42,056 nucleotides of DNA from Echinococcus granulosus (Eukaryota > Platyhelminthes > Cestoda > Cyclophyllidea > Taeniidae): positions 1,252,336 through 1,294,391 of the forward strand of contig NW_020170389.1 in NCBI RefSeq assembly GCF_000524195.1. Reading direction: 5' to 3'. The position numbers and the translations under genes are program-made. Positions 21,001 through 30,898 of this stretch are shown piece after piece. The notes beneath the pieces are model-generated. The model had not been told where the DNA came from, searched no databases, and saw nothing but the letters and a program-made list of their open reading frames with translations. Within the stretch, counting starts at the first letter, position 1. Each line of letters begins with the position of its first letter.

Positions 21001-24000
21001 GAAGTGAAAGGAGAGAATGTTGCCTTTTGCAGCAAAATACTCACTGACCTCCAACCAGCTACTCGCTATGCCGTCTATGTTGAGTCTAAAACGCTTTTTA
21101 GTCAGCGTGGGGCGATTAGCAATATCGTCTACTTCACCACGAATCCTAGTAGTAAGGTTTACCTGATTACCGTCGTTGTACTGAACCTATTGCCTATAGT
21201 ATTATTTTGATGTCACTTCTTTTGCCACCTGCACTTATAGACCCGTCGCATCCACGTCTGGAGAGGTTGCAAGCGTTAAATGACTCAAGGATTTCCGTTA
21301 GGTGGTCACCGCCTCAGTACAACAATGGCCTCTTGGCCGTGTACCTTCTCTGGTTCCGTTCTATTCACATCGATCCGGAGCCCTATCTTTACCGAGACTT
21401 CTGTTTTTTGAGTAAATATCCTCACACTCCCTTTTATTCACTTATTTGTTGACAGCTCTTGAGTTTTCTACAATGCATCTTGCTTTAGCACCTGATTGGC
21501 TTTCTTCCGCGATCACGCCCTCTTACCATGTTGGAACGTCTCGTTTAACTGGAATTTACTGGTCACACATGTAGGTATTAACGTATTCCTCTGAATTCAT
21601 CCGAAAAACTGCTTTAATCTACATTTTTTTCGTAGCAAGTCCTACCCTGATCTCTGTTCGGATCGACGCCGCAGTTCTCCTGCCTCCCACGAGAGTCTTT
21701 GGATGGTTGACGCGCATGATGACCCTCTCCCAGTGGTCTTTGGTAAATCCTACCTATCGTCTCTCATTCACTTCACTGATGTAGAGTGTCATTTTGATGT
21801 CATACCGTCTAGGCAATCGTCTTTCGCGAGTATTGCAAGATGGCGAGGTGGGGCTGTTTGTGCTGAACGTGGTTGAGGACGGTGAAATTTACGATAACGG
21901 CATCAGTGTCGTAGTCCAGGCTGGGAAAAAATCCTTCACTAGCACTCTCTCCCATCTTCGCAGTTTCTCGCAATACATTGTTGAACTGCAAGCCTGTCAG
22001 GTACGTGTTTCTATTGATGACTTCTTTGAAAGTTCCATTTGCATTTATTTCGTTGAAAGTCACTTCTTTCCCACGTCCTTCTGTAGAAACCATGTGACAA
22101 CTCAGATTTCCCTTGGACTGGTTTGATGAAACCCGAATCGGGTGTGGAGATAGAACTGACGGAAAGATGGAATAACTATTTATCGCATTATTGCAGTCAC
22201 AAGGTCTTCAAGACTCAAAGAACTCTTCCTGCTGGTAAGTCACTGATTGCATCTCCGAAATTCCAAAATGCTTGGTGGTTTGTCTCCGTCTTTGATAATA
22301 TTTAAGATCTAATCGGAACTTTATGGGCGTAATTTTTATCATTCATGATTATCATAGTTACTCATATTTTTGTACTCATGTCCAAAAAATTGTTACTTAC
22401 TATATCTCACCTAAAATTAGTTTTCATTTGCTTGGTGTGCATCTCCTAGAGATGTCACATTCCATAGAATTATTTGTATTATTTATAAAGACGTTCTATT
22501 ATGACCATATCAATAGTATTAATGAAATGATTGTAAAAGAATTCTCGAATCTATATCATGTCGTTAAGGTCTAGAATTGGTTTTATTATTTGCAACGCGG
22601 TTGGCTCCTAATTCATAAAGGACGTTCATCATAGTGTATCCTAATGTCATTCGTACATTCCTTTCTCTAGCTGGAGCGGACAGCGTGAACTTCGAGAGTA
22701 TCAGATCAGAGCAAGATGCTGCGGGAACGGTCTATGTGTCATGGGCAGAGCCGGCAAACCCTAACGGTGTTATTCTCTACTACGTGCTCCGCTACAGACG
22801 AGTCGAACAAGCCCCCGCACTCAAGGCAAGCGCTACTAAAACTCCAATCTTGCGGCAGAATAAGTCAGAAGTGAATGGATTATTATAGCGTTTCCAGAGT
22901 CCAAGAGATCCCAAATAGGATTACTGTTTTTTTCAGTCCAAAAAACCGGTTCCCGAATCAGAGTTGTCATCAGATTCGACAGTCTGGTCGACGCTGTGCG
23001 TCACAAGAGCCAGCTGGCAATTGGCAGGCTTTCCAGGAAACGGAGCAGGCATAGGAGGAAACGGAGGGGCATTTGGCGGAAGAGGTGGGGGGCTACTAGG
23101 TGGAAGTGGGACAAAACGCCACATGCGCTCCGTCGTCACAACGCCTCTTGAGGATTCTCGTCTTTTTCCTGGCGGAAACTTCTTAACGATGGCTTCATTC
23201 TCACAGCAGCCCAATTCGAGCCTCGGCGGAGCCGAACTTCTCAACCTTCTTCCCGGTTTCTACGAGCTGCAGATCATGGCGGTTTCACTGGCGGGCAATA
23301 GCTCGTGGACGCCGCCATTATTGTTTGAGGTCACTACTTCCCCTATTGGTGCGTTTTTCACTCAAAACCTCTTTTTCATGCTTCTGTCATCTTAGGTATT
23401 TGAACATTTTGTCTTGCAGACACGATAATAACGGTGACCGCAATATGTGTCTCGGTGGTGTCCGTGCTCTTGGCTCTGGTCATCGCTTGCATAATACATC
23501 GCATTCGAAAGAAGTGAGTTTATCCTTAATTCATGATGTTGTATTTTTCGATACTAGGCCATTAGGCTAGACATGCCTAGCCGGTATGCGGCTCAATACG
23601 TTAGGGGCTTATTCTCTTCATGCTGTTTGGGTACCTTCTCGTCATCGATGTATTTACTTTGCCAGTAGAAGTGCTGTGGGCTTAGAGACGAGTCTTCAAA
23701 CCTTATGTTAACACAACTATGCGGGGTGGTTGTTAAATGATTATGCCTGTCATTTCATTTGGAGCCGTGACATTCTTTGTATTTCTCGCCTTCCTTCTTA
23801 ATTTGTGAGCGCTATTCGCAGCTTCACTTAGTCGTAAGTTGTGTAAACGGCTCGTGAAGTATTGTATACCGTAAATATTGTGATTCACACCCAACTACGT
23901 TTTTATTTGTTCAACCCTCGGATCACCTTTGCAGAGGTTATGACTTGGGAACATATGTGCAACCTTAAAGTTGGCTGGAATAGTGAAGTTCGCAAATAGT

Positions 24001-27000
24001 TATGCTTAACTAACATTGTCCTGTTTTCATTGAAGACGTTTGATGGACAGTGAGTGGAATTCGCCTAACCCGGAGTACTGGCACGTTTACGAGGTGGACG
24101 ATTGGGAAATGCAGTTAGAGGACATCGACACTCTGAATTTCCGTCATCCTCTTGGGCGCGGCAACTTTGGCATGGTGTATCGGGGATTTGTGAAAACGCT
24201 TCGCACTCCCGCCCATTGCTTCTATACCGAACCCCATAATATTCCTGCTGCCATCAAGGTATTTACATTTTCACCTTCTCTTCAGGAAAATTTGCTTCGG
24301 CTTTACTGAATGTCAATTTGGGTGGCTGATTACGGACTCCGAGTAACTTGTATTTCTTCAGCCAATATCCCTTACCTTTATGAGCCTTTTCAGCCATTAA
24401 TTTGGGCTTTAGACTTTCATTATTTAGTTGCTTACATCAGCTTTGTTGGTGCGGCTCGGGGTATGCTTAATTATCCACTTGGAACACGCGCCGATTTCTG
24501 CTAGTTTTTTTCCAACTTACCGTTGTTTAATTAACCATTCTTTTAACTCCTTATTCGAAGTTTATTGGTACTGCATTCTACTACTGGAAAGTTTTTTCTT
24601 CCCCGGACTCTTTCTAGTTGGTAAACTAACAAGACTACTTAAAATTATCCACTTAAAACTCAAATTATAGATTTTGAAATAAAATGATGAATAAAGTAAA
24701 CTCCAGATACGATATGGGAATATCATTTCGTAAAACTCCAGGTATTTAGGGGTTAACACATTTAACCCTAATTTTTTTTTTGAACTGAGTCGTTTAGTCA
24801 TTTCTTAGGTCCAGCTTTCGTGACTAATTTGTAAATACATTGCTGGTTTGCTTTTCTCTTGAATCATTCTCATTTGCGTTTAGAGGTTGAGCTGACGTCT
24901 GCAACGCCAATATAGGGCCCATTTGAGACTTTGCAAAAATTAGTTGTTTCCAAAATTCACCAGCTTTCTTCCTAAATCATTTGGAGGATGCAGAGGCTAC
25001 AATATATTGAGGCATTTTTCAGGCATGAAAGTGTAGTCATATTTTGTAATGTTTTAACGCATACAAATTGTCTTGAATTTTAGATAGGAGTTACTCTTTC
25101 CTACCAAGATCTATTCCGAACTGTTTCGTGGTCTTAAACACCATTATCTCATTGTCTTGTTTTTTTTTTCGACAGAAATATTGATTGCCAGAAACAGATA
25201 CAGTTTGTTAATTTCAATGCTCGCTAGATTTCATAACTTTTAAAAAGTTGATATCAGGTGCAGAAGCACTATCCCAGTTTCATTCGCTCTCAAAATTGGC
25301 ATTGGTAATGATTTAATAAGTGACGTGACTTTTTATTACCACATTCTTAAGCCTTTAAAAATATTTCTTCACATTTTTCATTGATCTTGTTCTTTTTGAT
25401 ACCTTATTCGTGGCCCAACAAATCCGTGCACTGAGTTGAGTATGTCAATGAGGAAAAAACCCGTTTGCACTTTCGTCGGAAATTCTTTGGGATGAAATTT
25501 GTCAAAATGCTCAGGCCTCCATGAGACATCGTTCCGAGAATGATGCCATATATATTCAATGTGTTCTCACCGTCTTAATGACGACCGTTTCTAGGTTTCA
25601 AATAGTGTATATTATTTTGCTTTGTTAATAAAATAAGTTTGTTACTTTATTACATTTATAATGAATCAGTATGATTTTTAAGTGGTCTCGGTGACGTAAT
25701 TGTCCTCACGTGGTGATTTCATAAGCGTTTGCGGTATCAGTCATAAAGATAGGGGATCAATGATTTAGTATTTATCTTCTTGCCATAGTTTTTCTTGTGA
25801 GAAGCAGCCCTCATCGTTACTGCGAAACCCTGTATTTGATAGTTTATCCGTTCTCAATGCTGCAAATTTGCTAAACTACTGTGTTTCCTTATTGTAGTTT
25901 TACTACATTTGCTTGCTGTTGACGTTTATTTCGTTACTATTAGTAATGCATTTTTACTAAGAATGTTACATTGGTATTCAAGTTGAATTTGTGGCACAAC
26001 TCTTAGCTTTTCAACTAAGGTTATGCTGAGTTTTAGACGCTTTCTTCTGCTTGTACTGTATTCGACCGTCGCGATTTTATCACGGAGGCCTGCTACATGA
26101 AGCAATTCCAGAGTTTCCACATTGTGAGACTCTTTGGCATCGTGAGCAAGTGCTCCCCATCCTCTGCAGTCCCTGCTGCTGCCAGAACCTTTCTCAGTGG
26201 TGGAAGTGGAAGTGGCAGCGGTGGTGGTGGTGATGGCGGTGGTGGTTTTAGCGCGGCGCAGACGAAGTTTCGCTTCAGTTTGTTTCGTCTCTTTGGTGGT
26301 GGAGGCTTCTGGAGACGACATCGGCCCAAGCGCCAGGCCGTGCCCGTGCCCATCAAGAAGAAGCTCTTCAGTTTATCCGCTGAGGAAACCATGACCGGTA
26401 ACACGGGCAACGGAGGTTCTCTCACGTGCACTGCTAGAACACCCTCTAACGAAGGGTTCAACACCTCAAGTAAGACTTCTTACTGTCTCTACATTTTGCG
26501 ATTGTCGTGAAGTCATGGCGCACTGAGGGCGATCATGTAATGGCAAAATAGAACACGCTACAGGCATTTCTTTCAGTCAACTTGCTGTAGATTTAATTGC
26601 TTCCGTATATAGCTATGTTGCATCAAATTAAACTTGACTGAGCTATTCTTATTGCTTTTCAAACATGACATGAATCAATGGTAGGAACTTTAATTTTCAT
26701 TCTTCGCTTTGCCTCCCCTCTTTACTCAAACATAACTGGCGAAAATTGTCACTCATCTACTTTTAACACATTGGGATGCTGATGATGAGGGCCCATTAAA
26801 TTTATCGTGGGAGTACCACTCGCGTCTTATGTAAATAAAGTTTCAGCGCGTCACTGCCTTTGTTTTTGTTATACAATAAGAGTGGCATTTCTCATTGAAT
26901 TAGTAAGAAAGTGTTATGTATAGGTGCAGCTTTCATTCCTTATTGATTCCTGAGTAGTGGAATTCTTAAAAAAAAAAAAAAAATAATATGTGTTTAACAT

Positions 27001-30000
27001 AAGGATTTTAGTTCCAAATAACTCTCCTTAGGGTATCAGTGCTACCCTACTTTGGAATTACATCGACATGAATTTTGTCACAAACTTCTCTTTCGTAGTG
27101 ACGCAGTTGCGTCTTTTGCATCTTCTTAAAGAGCTGTGTTGTTTTTGTTTTTTCCGAGGCTGTATTTTTGCATTATTATTTTCAATGCGCTCTTAAGTTA
27201 CTAATATATTCCCATATTAAATGGGCATTTCCTGTTCTAAAGAAGTGCTTATGTCTCGCGTTAAAACTTTTTGACAAGGGTGGTGGATGGTTTGGTGTCT
27301 ACCTGCATCCTATTTCTTATCTGGACAATGTCACTTTCTTTCACGTTTCCTACAGAGGGACCTGACGGTTCCAACGGAACAACAGATGCCTCTCCAACGA
27401 AAAGAGTTTGGACGGGGAGTGGACGCCTTGGTCGGGGCTCGTTTTCCCGCCTCTTGATGAAGAACCAAAAGGATTGCAGGTCTACTCTAACGACACAAGG
27501 TACTCAAAAGTGCTTCGCTTTATCTCAACACGAAACGTCTCGCTTTTTTCTACCACTTCAGATGAGACTGGTGTTGCGACTGTGCAGCGCTGCTCCAGCT
27601 CCGAATCTATTCGACCCTTCTCCCAGTACGGTCTGTTCGTGGTGATGGAGCTGATGGAGAGCGGGGATTTGGCCTCGTATTTACGTAAGCTTGGTGACAG
27701 TGGTATTGGCTTTGTGAAGCCCGCGCAAGCTTACCTCTGGGCCGTTCAAATCGCTGATGGAATGGCTTATTTGGAAAGAAAAAAATACGTCCATCGGTGG
27801 GTTCTTTCATTTTTGTTTTTTTTTTATCTCAGCATTTTCGATATCTTAATGATAAGCTAGAATAGCGGATAGATGGATTCTTGACCTATTCTCGAGCGAT
27901 TGTTGTTTTGTTTTTTATGTAAGAAGTGGTCCAATGCTCGTAACGTGGTGGTCTATTAGTGTGGTGTTCTAATAAGTACTTGGTTGAAAGTAAATTTTCT
28001 ATGCGCACAACTTGAATTTTGGGCATCAATATTTTTCTCTTACAAGCAGATTGAATTATCATTGGCCAATTTTACTTGACCAATAATTGCCAGCTTTCTC
28101 TAATGTTTTCGTTGCAGTCGGCATCTATCGCTTTAACTGGTCGCCTGGGTTTCATGAAGCTGTATTGCCGGTTTTAGATTATTAACTTTTCAGTTCCAGC
28201 TAGTGTATTATTTTGGACGTTTTTACATCTTCCAATTCATCCACTGGTTTTGCCGAACACTTGTGATTCTACAAAATAGATCGGTGCATTGATTTAGCAC
28301 GGGCGGCATCTGTGATGTGGCGCTTAAGACTTCTTTTTGTTCCACTCATTCGATTCCTACAGTGAATACCGTCTTTTTAGCTTCTTTATCATCTCAATTT
28401 GTTTCAAGTCGTACAATGGTGTTGGAACAGTAGTCATTTCAATCCCCAATTTAAGAAAACGTATATCCACTTTCGCTGTACTCTTTAGCTTATCATGCAC
28501 CGTGGTTGAAATTCGGATTCCCTTAAATAAATGGGTCAGAATGAAAACGCTTTAACAAGCATTTGGCGCACTATGCTCTCGCTGATCACCTCGTCATCAA
28601 ACTTCTGCTAATGTTAAAAAATATTGACACTGTTTCATTAGTTTTACGTCAGAACTCAGTACGACATTGACCTGGTGGTAACGCCATCGCACTACTTATT
28701 TTGTTTTCAGTGACTTGGCGGCCCGAAATTGCCTGGTGGATGGGCGAGGCGTGGTAAAGGTGGGTGATTTCGGCCTGTGTCGGGACATTTACGAGAGGAA
28801 TTACTATCACAAGGTGGGCGCGGGCAAGCTACCTGTGCGGTGGATGGCGCCGGAGTCACTGCAGTCTGCATACTTTACCTCCCGCTCTGACGTGTGGTGG
28901 GTGTGACTACCTCTCTGGTGGAAAATTGCCTCACTTTTTTACCTCAATTGTTGGTCTGCTTCCGATCTTCCTTCAATTATTTGGAGTTTCGACTTTTAAC
29001 TAGATTACAATTCTAAAAAATTGCATGGATCTTAAAGAAACATGCTATTTCGGTTTGAATTCTACTGCTTATTTGGGAATTTTTAATTTGTTTTCATGTT
29101 GTGCAATTTACAATTCATGCATCAAAAATTTCGCTTCGTACCTAAACAAGCTTTGGCTGATATTGGAATAATTGGGCAATGTGGGGTATCAGTTTCTCCT
29201 TCAATTCTTATACTAATTGAATCACTAAATTGCTCTAAGCTCAGCAAAGTTTTTTACCAACTTGAATCATTCCTTAAAAGGTGTCTTGCTTGAAATCTTT
29301 ACAAAAGCACTTCAGTGCCGGCCTTTTAATAGTGGGCACCTAATTTAAAACGATCGCGTAGAATTCACAGATTCGAAATTGTGAGTCTATTCTGGTTTTT
29401 ATTGGAACCGCAAATAGGGATTATAAAACTGTTCTTTTGTTGTTAGACCTTGATTAGCTGGGTTAGTTATTCTTCGTCAAAAGTAGTTTTTCCTTTTAAA
29501 GGTGAGAAAAGTTCGATTTTTTTTTAATGTTGCCGTTTTTAATGATTCAAGACGCTTAGGTGTTGTTAACCGTTCCGTTACTGTTGTCCAGAAAATTCCT
29601 AAAGATAAGTTTTGTGCTTCCAAGTCCTCAATGATTCTATACCCCGCAGTTTATTTGTCAAAATTACTTAGTTGGTTTGTTTACAATCCGTTTCCCCACC
29701 GTAATCACTTTACCGAATCCCGAATTTGTACCTATTTTGATAGTCTTGGCTTTGCTATTCATTTTCTTACTAGTTTGGTGGATTTTATCCTTTGAACGTG
29801 ATTAGTCACTGTACAAATAGAACAGATCCATCCCCTTACAGCTGTTTTCTAAGTTTGGTGATAGCTTCGAATTTGTTTAATTATTTCGTTCATAAATGAT
29901 GACTTTGGTTCTTCCTATTTTGTCGTTAGGCGTTCTAAAAATAAACACTTATTGCAAGTTCACCAAACCGCGTCTTTAAGTACCGTTGTTGGTTGGAGGC

Positions 30001-30898
30001 AGTTCGCGGAATGCGGCACGTCTTCCAACTGATAGATCCATTTTTGGGCTTTTAAAAGGGTGGTGCGCAGATCGCTAATCTCTAGCTAAATATTCCACTG
30101 AACCCTAACTTTTACTCTGATGTTTGGTATTATACAATTTGAGTGATCTCTTTTTCGTTAACCGAATTGCTCCTACTATTGCTTCAGGTCATTCGGTGTG
30201 GTTTTGTGGGAGATCGCAACAATGGCGTGTTTGCCCTACCAGGGCATGTCGCACAATGAAGTGATCTCCTACGTCCTTGACGGCAACACTCTCGTCTCCA
30301 GTGGTGCTCCAATCAACTGCCCTCCCCTACTGTAATGTATTCACATGGTGCCCCCACTAAACACTACCTGAGTTCGCTTAGGTAACTCCCTTCGCTGTCT
30401 GCTTTCAGACAATCGGTGATGCTTTACTGCTGGTCCTACCGTCCCGCTCAGCGGCCCACCTTTCTGCACCTCCTCTATCTCCTTGCACCTCGATTCGCTG
30501 ACGCCGATTTCCGCCAAGCAAGCTACTTCTACGTGGGCGATACCTTCACCCAGCAGCCGCCACCGTGTCAAGACTTCGAGAAGTCTACCTCCAGCTCGGC
30601 AATCGCTACGACCGCCCCCGCCACCGGCTTTGCTGACCTTCCTAGTCTCATCAAAACCGTCCTCGGACCGCCCCACGGTGCTGGTGGCTCAGGGGGTAGC
30701 AACAGCCTGTCCGAGGACTCTCCGTACCCCGCCGTCGCCGTTTGTACCGCCTCCACCTCGCATTCCCACAATCCCTCCTACCTTGTGAATGAGCAGTCGG
30801 TAGAGCGGTCACAGCGACGGCAGCATCAGAAGCTTGAAGATAGAGATGCTGCTGGCGATGGCTGCTCTCTGGATGACGGTGATGGGTCGTCTTGTTGA
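14612..30898 (+). CDS. IR: Insulin/IGF receptor-family tyrosine kinase (complete, about 25 exons)
   Basis: Receptor for insulin-like peptides at the plasma membrane, autophosphorylating and feeding PI3K/Akt and MAPK signalling in the family. Proposed exons: 14612-14717, 14789-15054, 15361-15652, 16351-16797, 16872-16978, 17055-17191, 18600-18844, 20240-20375, 20557-20607, 20958-21151, 21241-21411, 21489-21570, 21636-21742, 21813-22000, 22087-22234, 22671-22870, 22937-23348, 23420-23513, 24036-24258, 26037-26469, 27356-27405, 27480-27796, 28711-28896, 30188-30331, 30409-30898. Phases agree at every junction and the sum is 5,226 nt (1,741 aa). Domain order L1, Cys-rich, L2, three FN3, TM, kinase is that of the insulin receptor. 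It is longer than the human receptor (about 1,380 aa) because of inserts in the Cys-rich, third FN3 and kinase domains. The two least certain joints are a GC donor at 15653 and a 74-nt intron at 27406-27479. The first exon is also tentative. Confidence 0.88.
15361..16797 (+). CDS. IR: Receptor exons 3-4: end of L1 and furin-like Cys-rich domain
   Basis: Exon 3 (15361-15652) encodes the second half of L1, with [17 protein letters not shown] and [14 protein letters not shown], and the first Cys-rich residues HCWSSSYCQ. Exon 4 (16351-16797) continues [44 protein letters not shown], and later [14 protein letters not shown] and CGDECPRI. The cysteine spacing follows INSR. The joint uses donor GCAAGT at 15653, which both restores the frame and keeps the CQ-x-x-C spacing (CQSIC against human CQKVC). 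Between ECLN and GRCVPDC is a Ser/Thr/Ala/Val-rich insert replacing the usual CKNSRRQGC part. Confidence 0.85.
16872..18844 (+). CDS. IR: Receptor exons 5-7: L2 domain
   Basis: Exon 5 (16872-16978) opens [19 protein letters not shown] and [16 protein letters not shown]. Exon 6 (17055-17191) gives [19 protein letters not shown] and [15 protein letters not shown]. Exon 7 (18600-18844) gives [34 protein letters not shown] and NGKLGFC. These follow INSR L2 (GCTVINGSLIINI, IEEISGYLKIRRSYALVSL, NLRQLW, GKLFFHYNPKLC, ASCE). Junction phases are 0, then 2, then 1. The intron at 17192-18599 and the one from 18845 hold nothing I recognise. Confidence 0.83.
19449..19460 (+). repeat. Poly-G run of 12 in a receptor intron
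   Basis: An uninterrupted run of twelve Gs within the intron 18845-20239, in otherwise AT-rich sequence. It could be a mutable homopolymer or an assembly-sensitive site. No function is implied. Confidence 0.7.
20240..21411 (+). CDS. IR: Receptor exons 8-11: FN3-1 and start of FN3-2
   Basis: Exon 8 (20240-20375) reads [20 protein letters not shown] and continues as the first FN3 strand set. The 51-nt exon 9 (20557-20607) gives [16 protein letters not shown], aligned with NVTEFDGQDACGSNS in INSR. Exon 10 (20958-21151) gives [18 protein letters not shown] and [11 protein letters not shown]. Exon 11 (21241-21411) gives [20 protein letters not shown] and YLYRDFC. All splice sites are GT-AG with matching phase. 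The WSPP and Tyr-rich strands are typical FN3. Confidence 0.83.
21489..22234 (+). CDS. IR: Receptor exons 12-15: FN3-2 insert region and end of FN3-2
   Basis: Exons 21489-21570, 21636-21742, 21813-22000 and 22087-22234. The first two encode a polar linker with two Cys/Arg features, including [19 protein letters not shown]. In INSR this region holds the alpha/beta cleavage site RKRR, but here the Arg cluster lacks an Arg at P4. Exon 14 gives [19 protein letters not shown] and [15 protein letters not shown] (compare LRHFTGYRIELQACN). Exon 15 starts [12 protein letters not shown]. Exon 14 must begin at 21813 rather than at the nearer AG at 21784 to keep the frame. Confidence 0.75.
22671..23513 (+). 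CDS. IR: Receptor exons 16-18: FN3-3 with Gly-rich insert, then transmembrane helix
   Basis: Exon 16 (22671-22870) carries [20 protein letters not shown] and RYRRVEQ, matching [25 protein letters not shown] of INSR. Exon 17 (22937-23348) contains [12 protein letters not shown], a Gly-rich stretch at about 23025-23110, the basic sequence TKRHMRSVV at 23111-23137, then [20 protein letters not shown], the closing FN3 strands ([20 protein letters not shown] in INSR). Exon 18 (23420-23513) encodes the single membrane helix, about 23 apolar residues ([20 protein letters not shown]), followed by the stop-transfer HRIRKK. Confidence 0.85.
24036..24258 (+). CDS. IR: Receptor exon 19: juxtamembrane NPEY and kinase glycine loop
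   Basis: After RLMDSEWNS this exon has NPEYW, the same NPEY docking motif that recruits IRS and Shc through PTB domains in [24 protein letters not shown] leads into the nucleotide-binding loop [11 protein letters not shown] and then AAIK, whose Lys is the catalytic lysine and the last codon of the exon (AAG|GTATTT). A loop insert ([16 protein letters not shown]) separates the glycine loop from the lysine and is longer than usual. Confidence 0.88.
24259..26036 (+). other. Receptor intron (1.8 kb), AT-rich
   Basis: Interval between the exon ending in the catalytic Lys codon and the alpha-C exon. No repeat, RNA gene or coding exon was recognised. Open frames up to about 89 codons exist but are rich in Phe/Leu/Ser from T-rich sequence. 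The donor is GTATTT and the acceptor TTTTAG. Confidence 0.6.
26037..26469 (+). CDS. IR: Receptor exon 20: kinase alpha-C, beta-4 and first part of the kinase insert
   Basis: The exon starts [14 protein letters not shown] and reads [20 protein letters not shown], matching INSR alpha-C ([24 protein letters not shown]), with the alpha-C Glu present. After VSK (26148-26150) it departs from all kinases: Ala/Ser/Pro, a Gly-rich run at about 26190-26250, a basic Phe/Arg-rich piece ([19 protein letters not shown]) and KKKLFSL. The donor is TCAA|GTAAGA at 26470. This is the N-terminal part of an insert of about 170 residues between beta-4 and beta-5. Confidence 0.82.
27356..27796 (+). CDS. IR: Receptor exons 21-22: end of kinase insert, hinge and alpha-D/E
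   Basis: From the acceptor CTACAG at 27355 the phase inherited from exon 20 reads [16 protein letters not shown]. The hinge ([20 protein letters not shown]) is in a different frame, which has a stop at 27363. An intron at 27406-27479 (AGA|GTTTGG ... GATTGCAG|GTC, 74 nt, phase 0) reconciles both and gives [13 protein letters not shown] next. The second part continues [18 protein letters not shown] to the donor CG|GTGGGT. If the 74-nt intron is wrong, a frameshift or a missed microexon is needed. Confidence 0.72.
28711..30331 (+). CDS. IR: Receptor exons 23-24: catalytic loop, activation loop and C-lobe
   Basis: Exon 28711-28896 completes [11 protein letters not shown] and carries [33 protein letters not shown] and TSRSDVW. 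The catalytic Asp, the DFG Asp and the three activation-loop tyrosines (YxxxYY) are all present, so the kinase should be active and insulin-receptor-like. Exon 30188-30331 gives [35 protein letters not shown] and NCPPLL. The splice inside the TGG of DVWSFG uses donor GTGGGT and acceptor CTTCAG. The 1.3 kb intron 28897-30187 holds nothing recognised. Confidence 0.9.
30409..30898 (+). CDS. IR: Receptor exon 25: end of kinase and cytoplasmic tail
   Basis: Starts with [20 protein letters not shown], the last kinase helix (INSR: MRMCWQFNPKMRPTFLE). A tail of about 130 residues rich in Ser, Thr, Pro and Gly follows, containing SHNPSYLV at about 30760-30787. NPSY is an NPxY-type PTB-docking motif that human INSR lacks in its tail. 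The tail ends with an acidic [10 protein letters not shown] before TGA at 30896-30898. No AATAAA was seen in the next 300 bases. Confidence 0.87.

Noticed and set aside
22933..23244. 103-codon minus-strand Pro-rich frame
   Set aside because: It is the antisense of the Gly-rich receptor insert, where Gly codons read as Pro. The receptor exon is supported by flanking FN3 homology and splice phase.
26093..26464. 123-codon and 131-codon minus-strand frames over the kinase insert
   Set aside because: Antisense shadows of Gly/Ser-rich codons (Pro and Thr runs). The plus strand continues the kinase alpha-C sequence in frame.
26967..26983. A-run in a receptor intron considered as a retroposon poly(A) tail
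   Set aside because: A simple A tract in AT-rich intron sequence. No upstream SINE- or LINE-like sequence and no target-site duplication was found.
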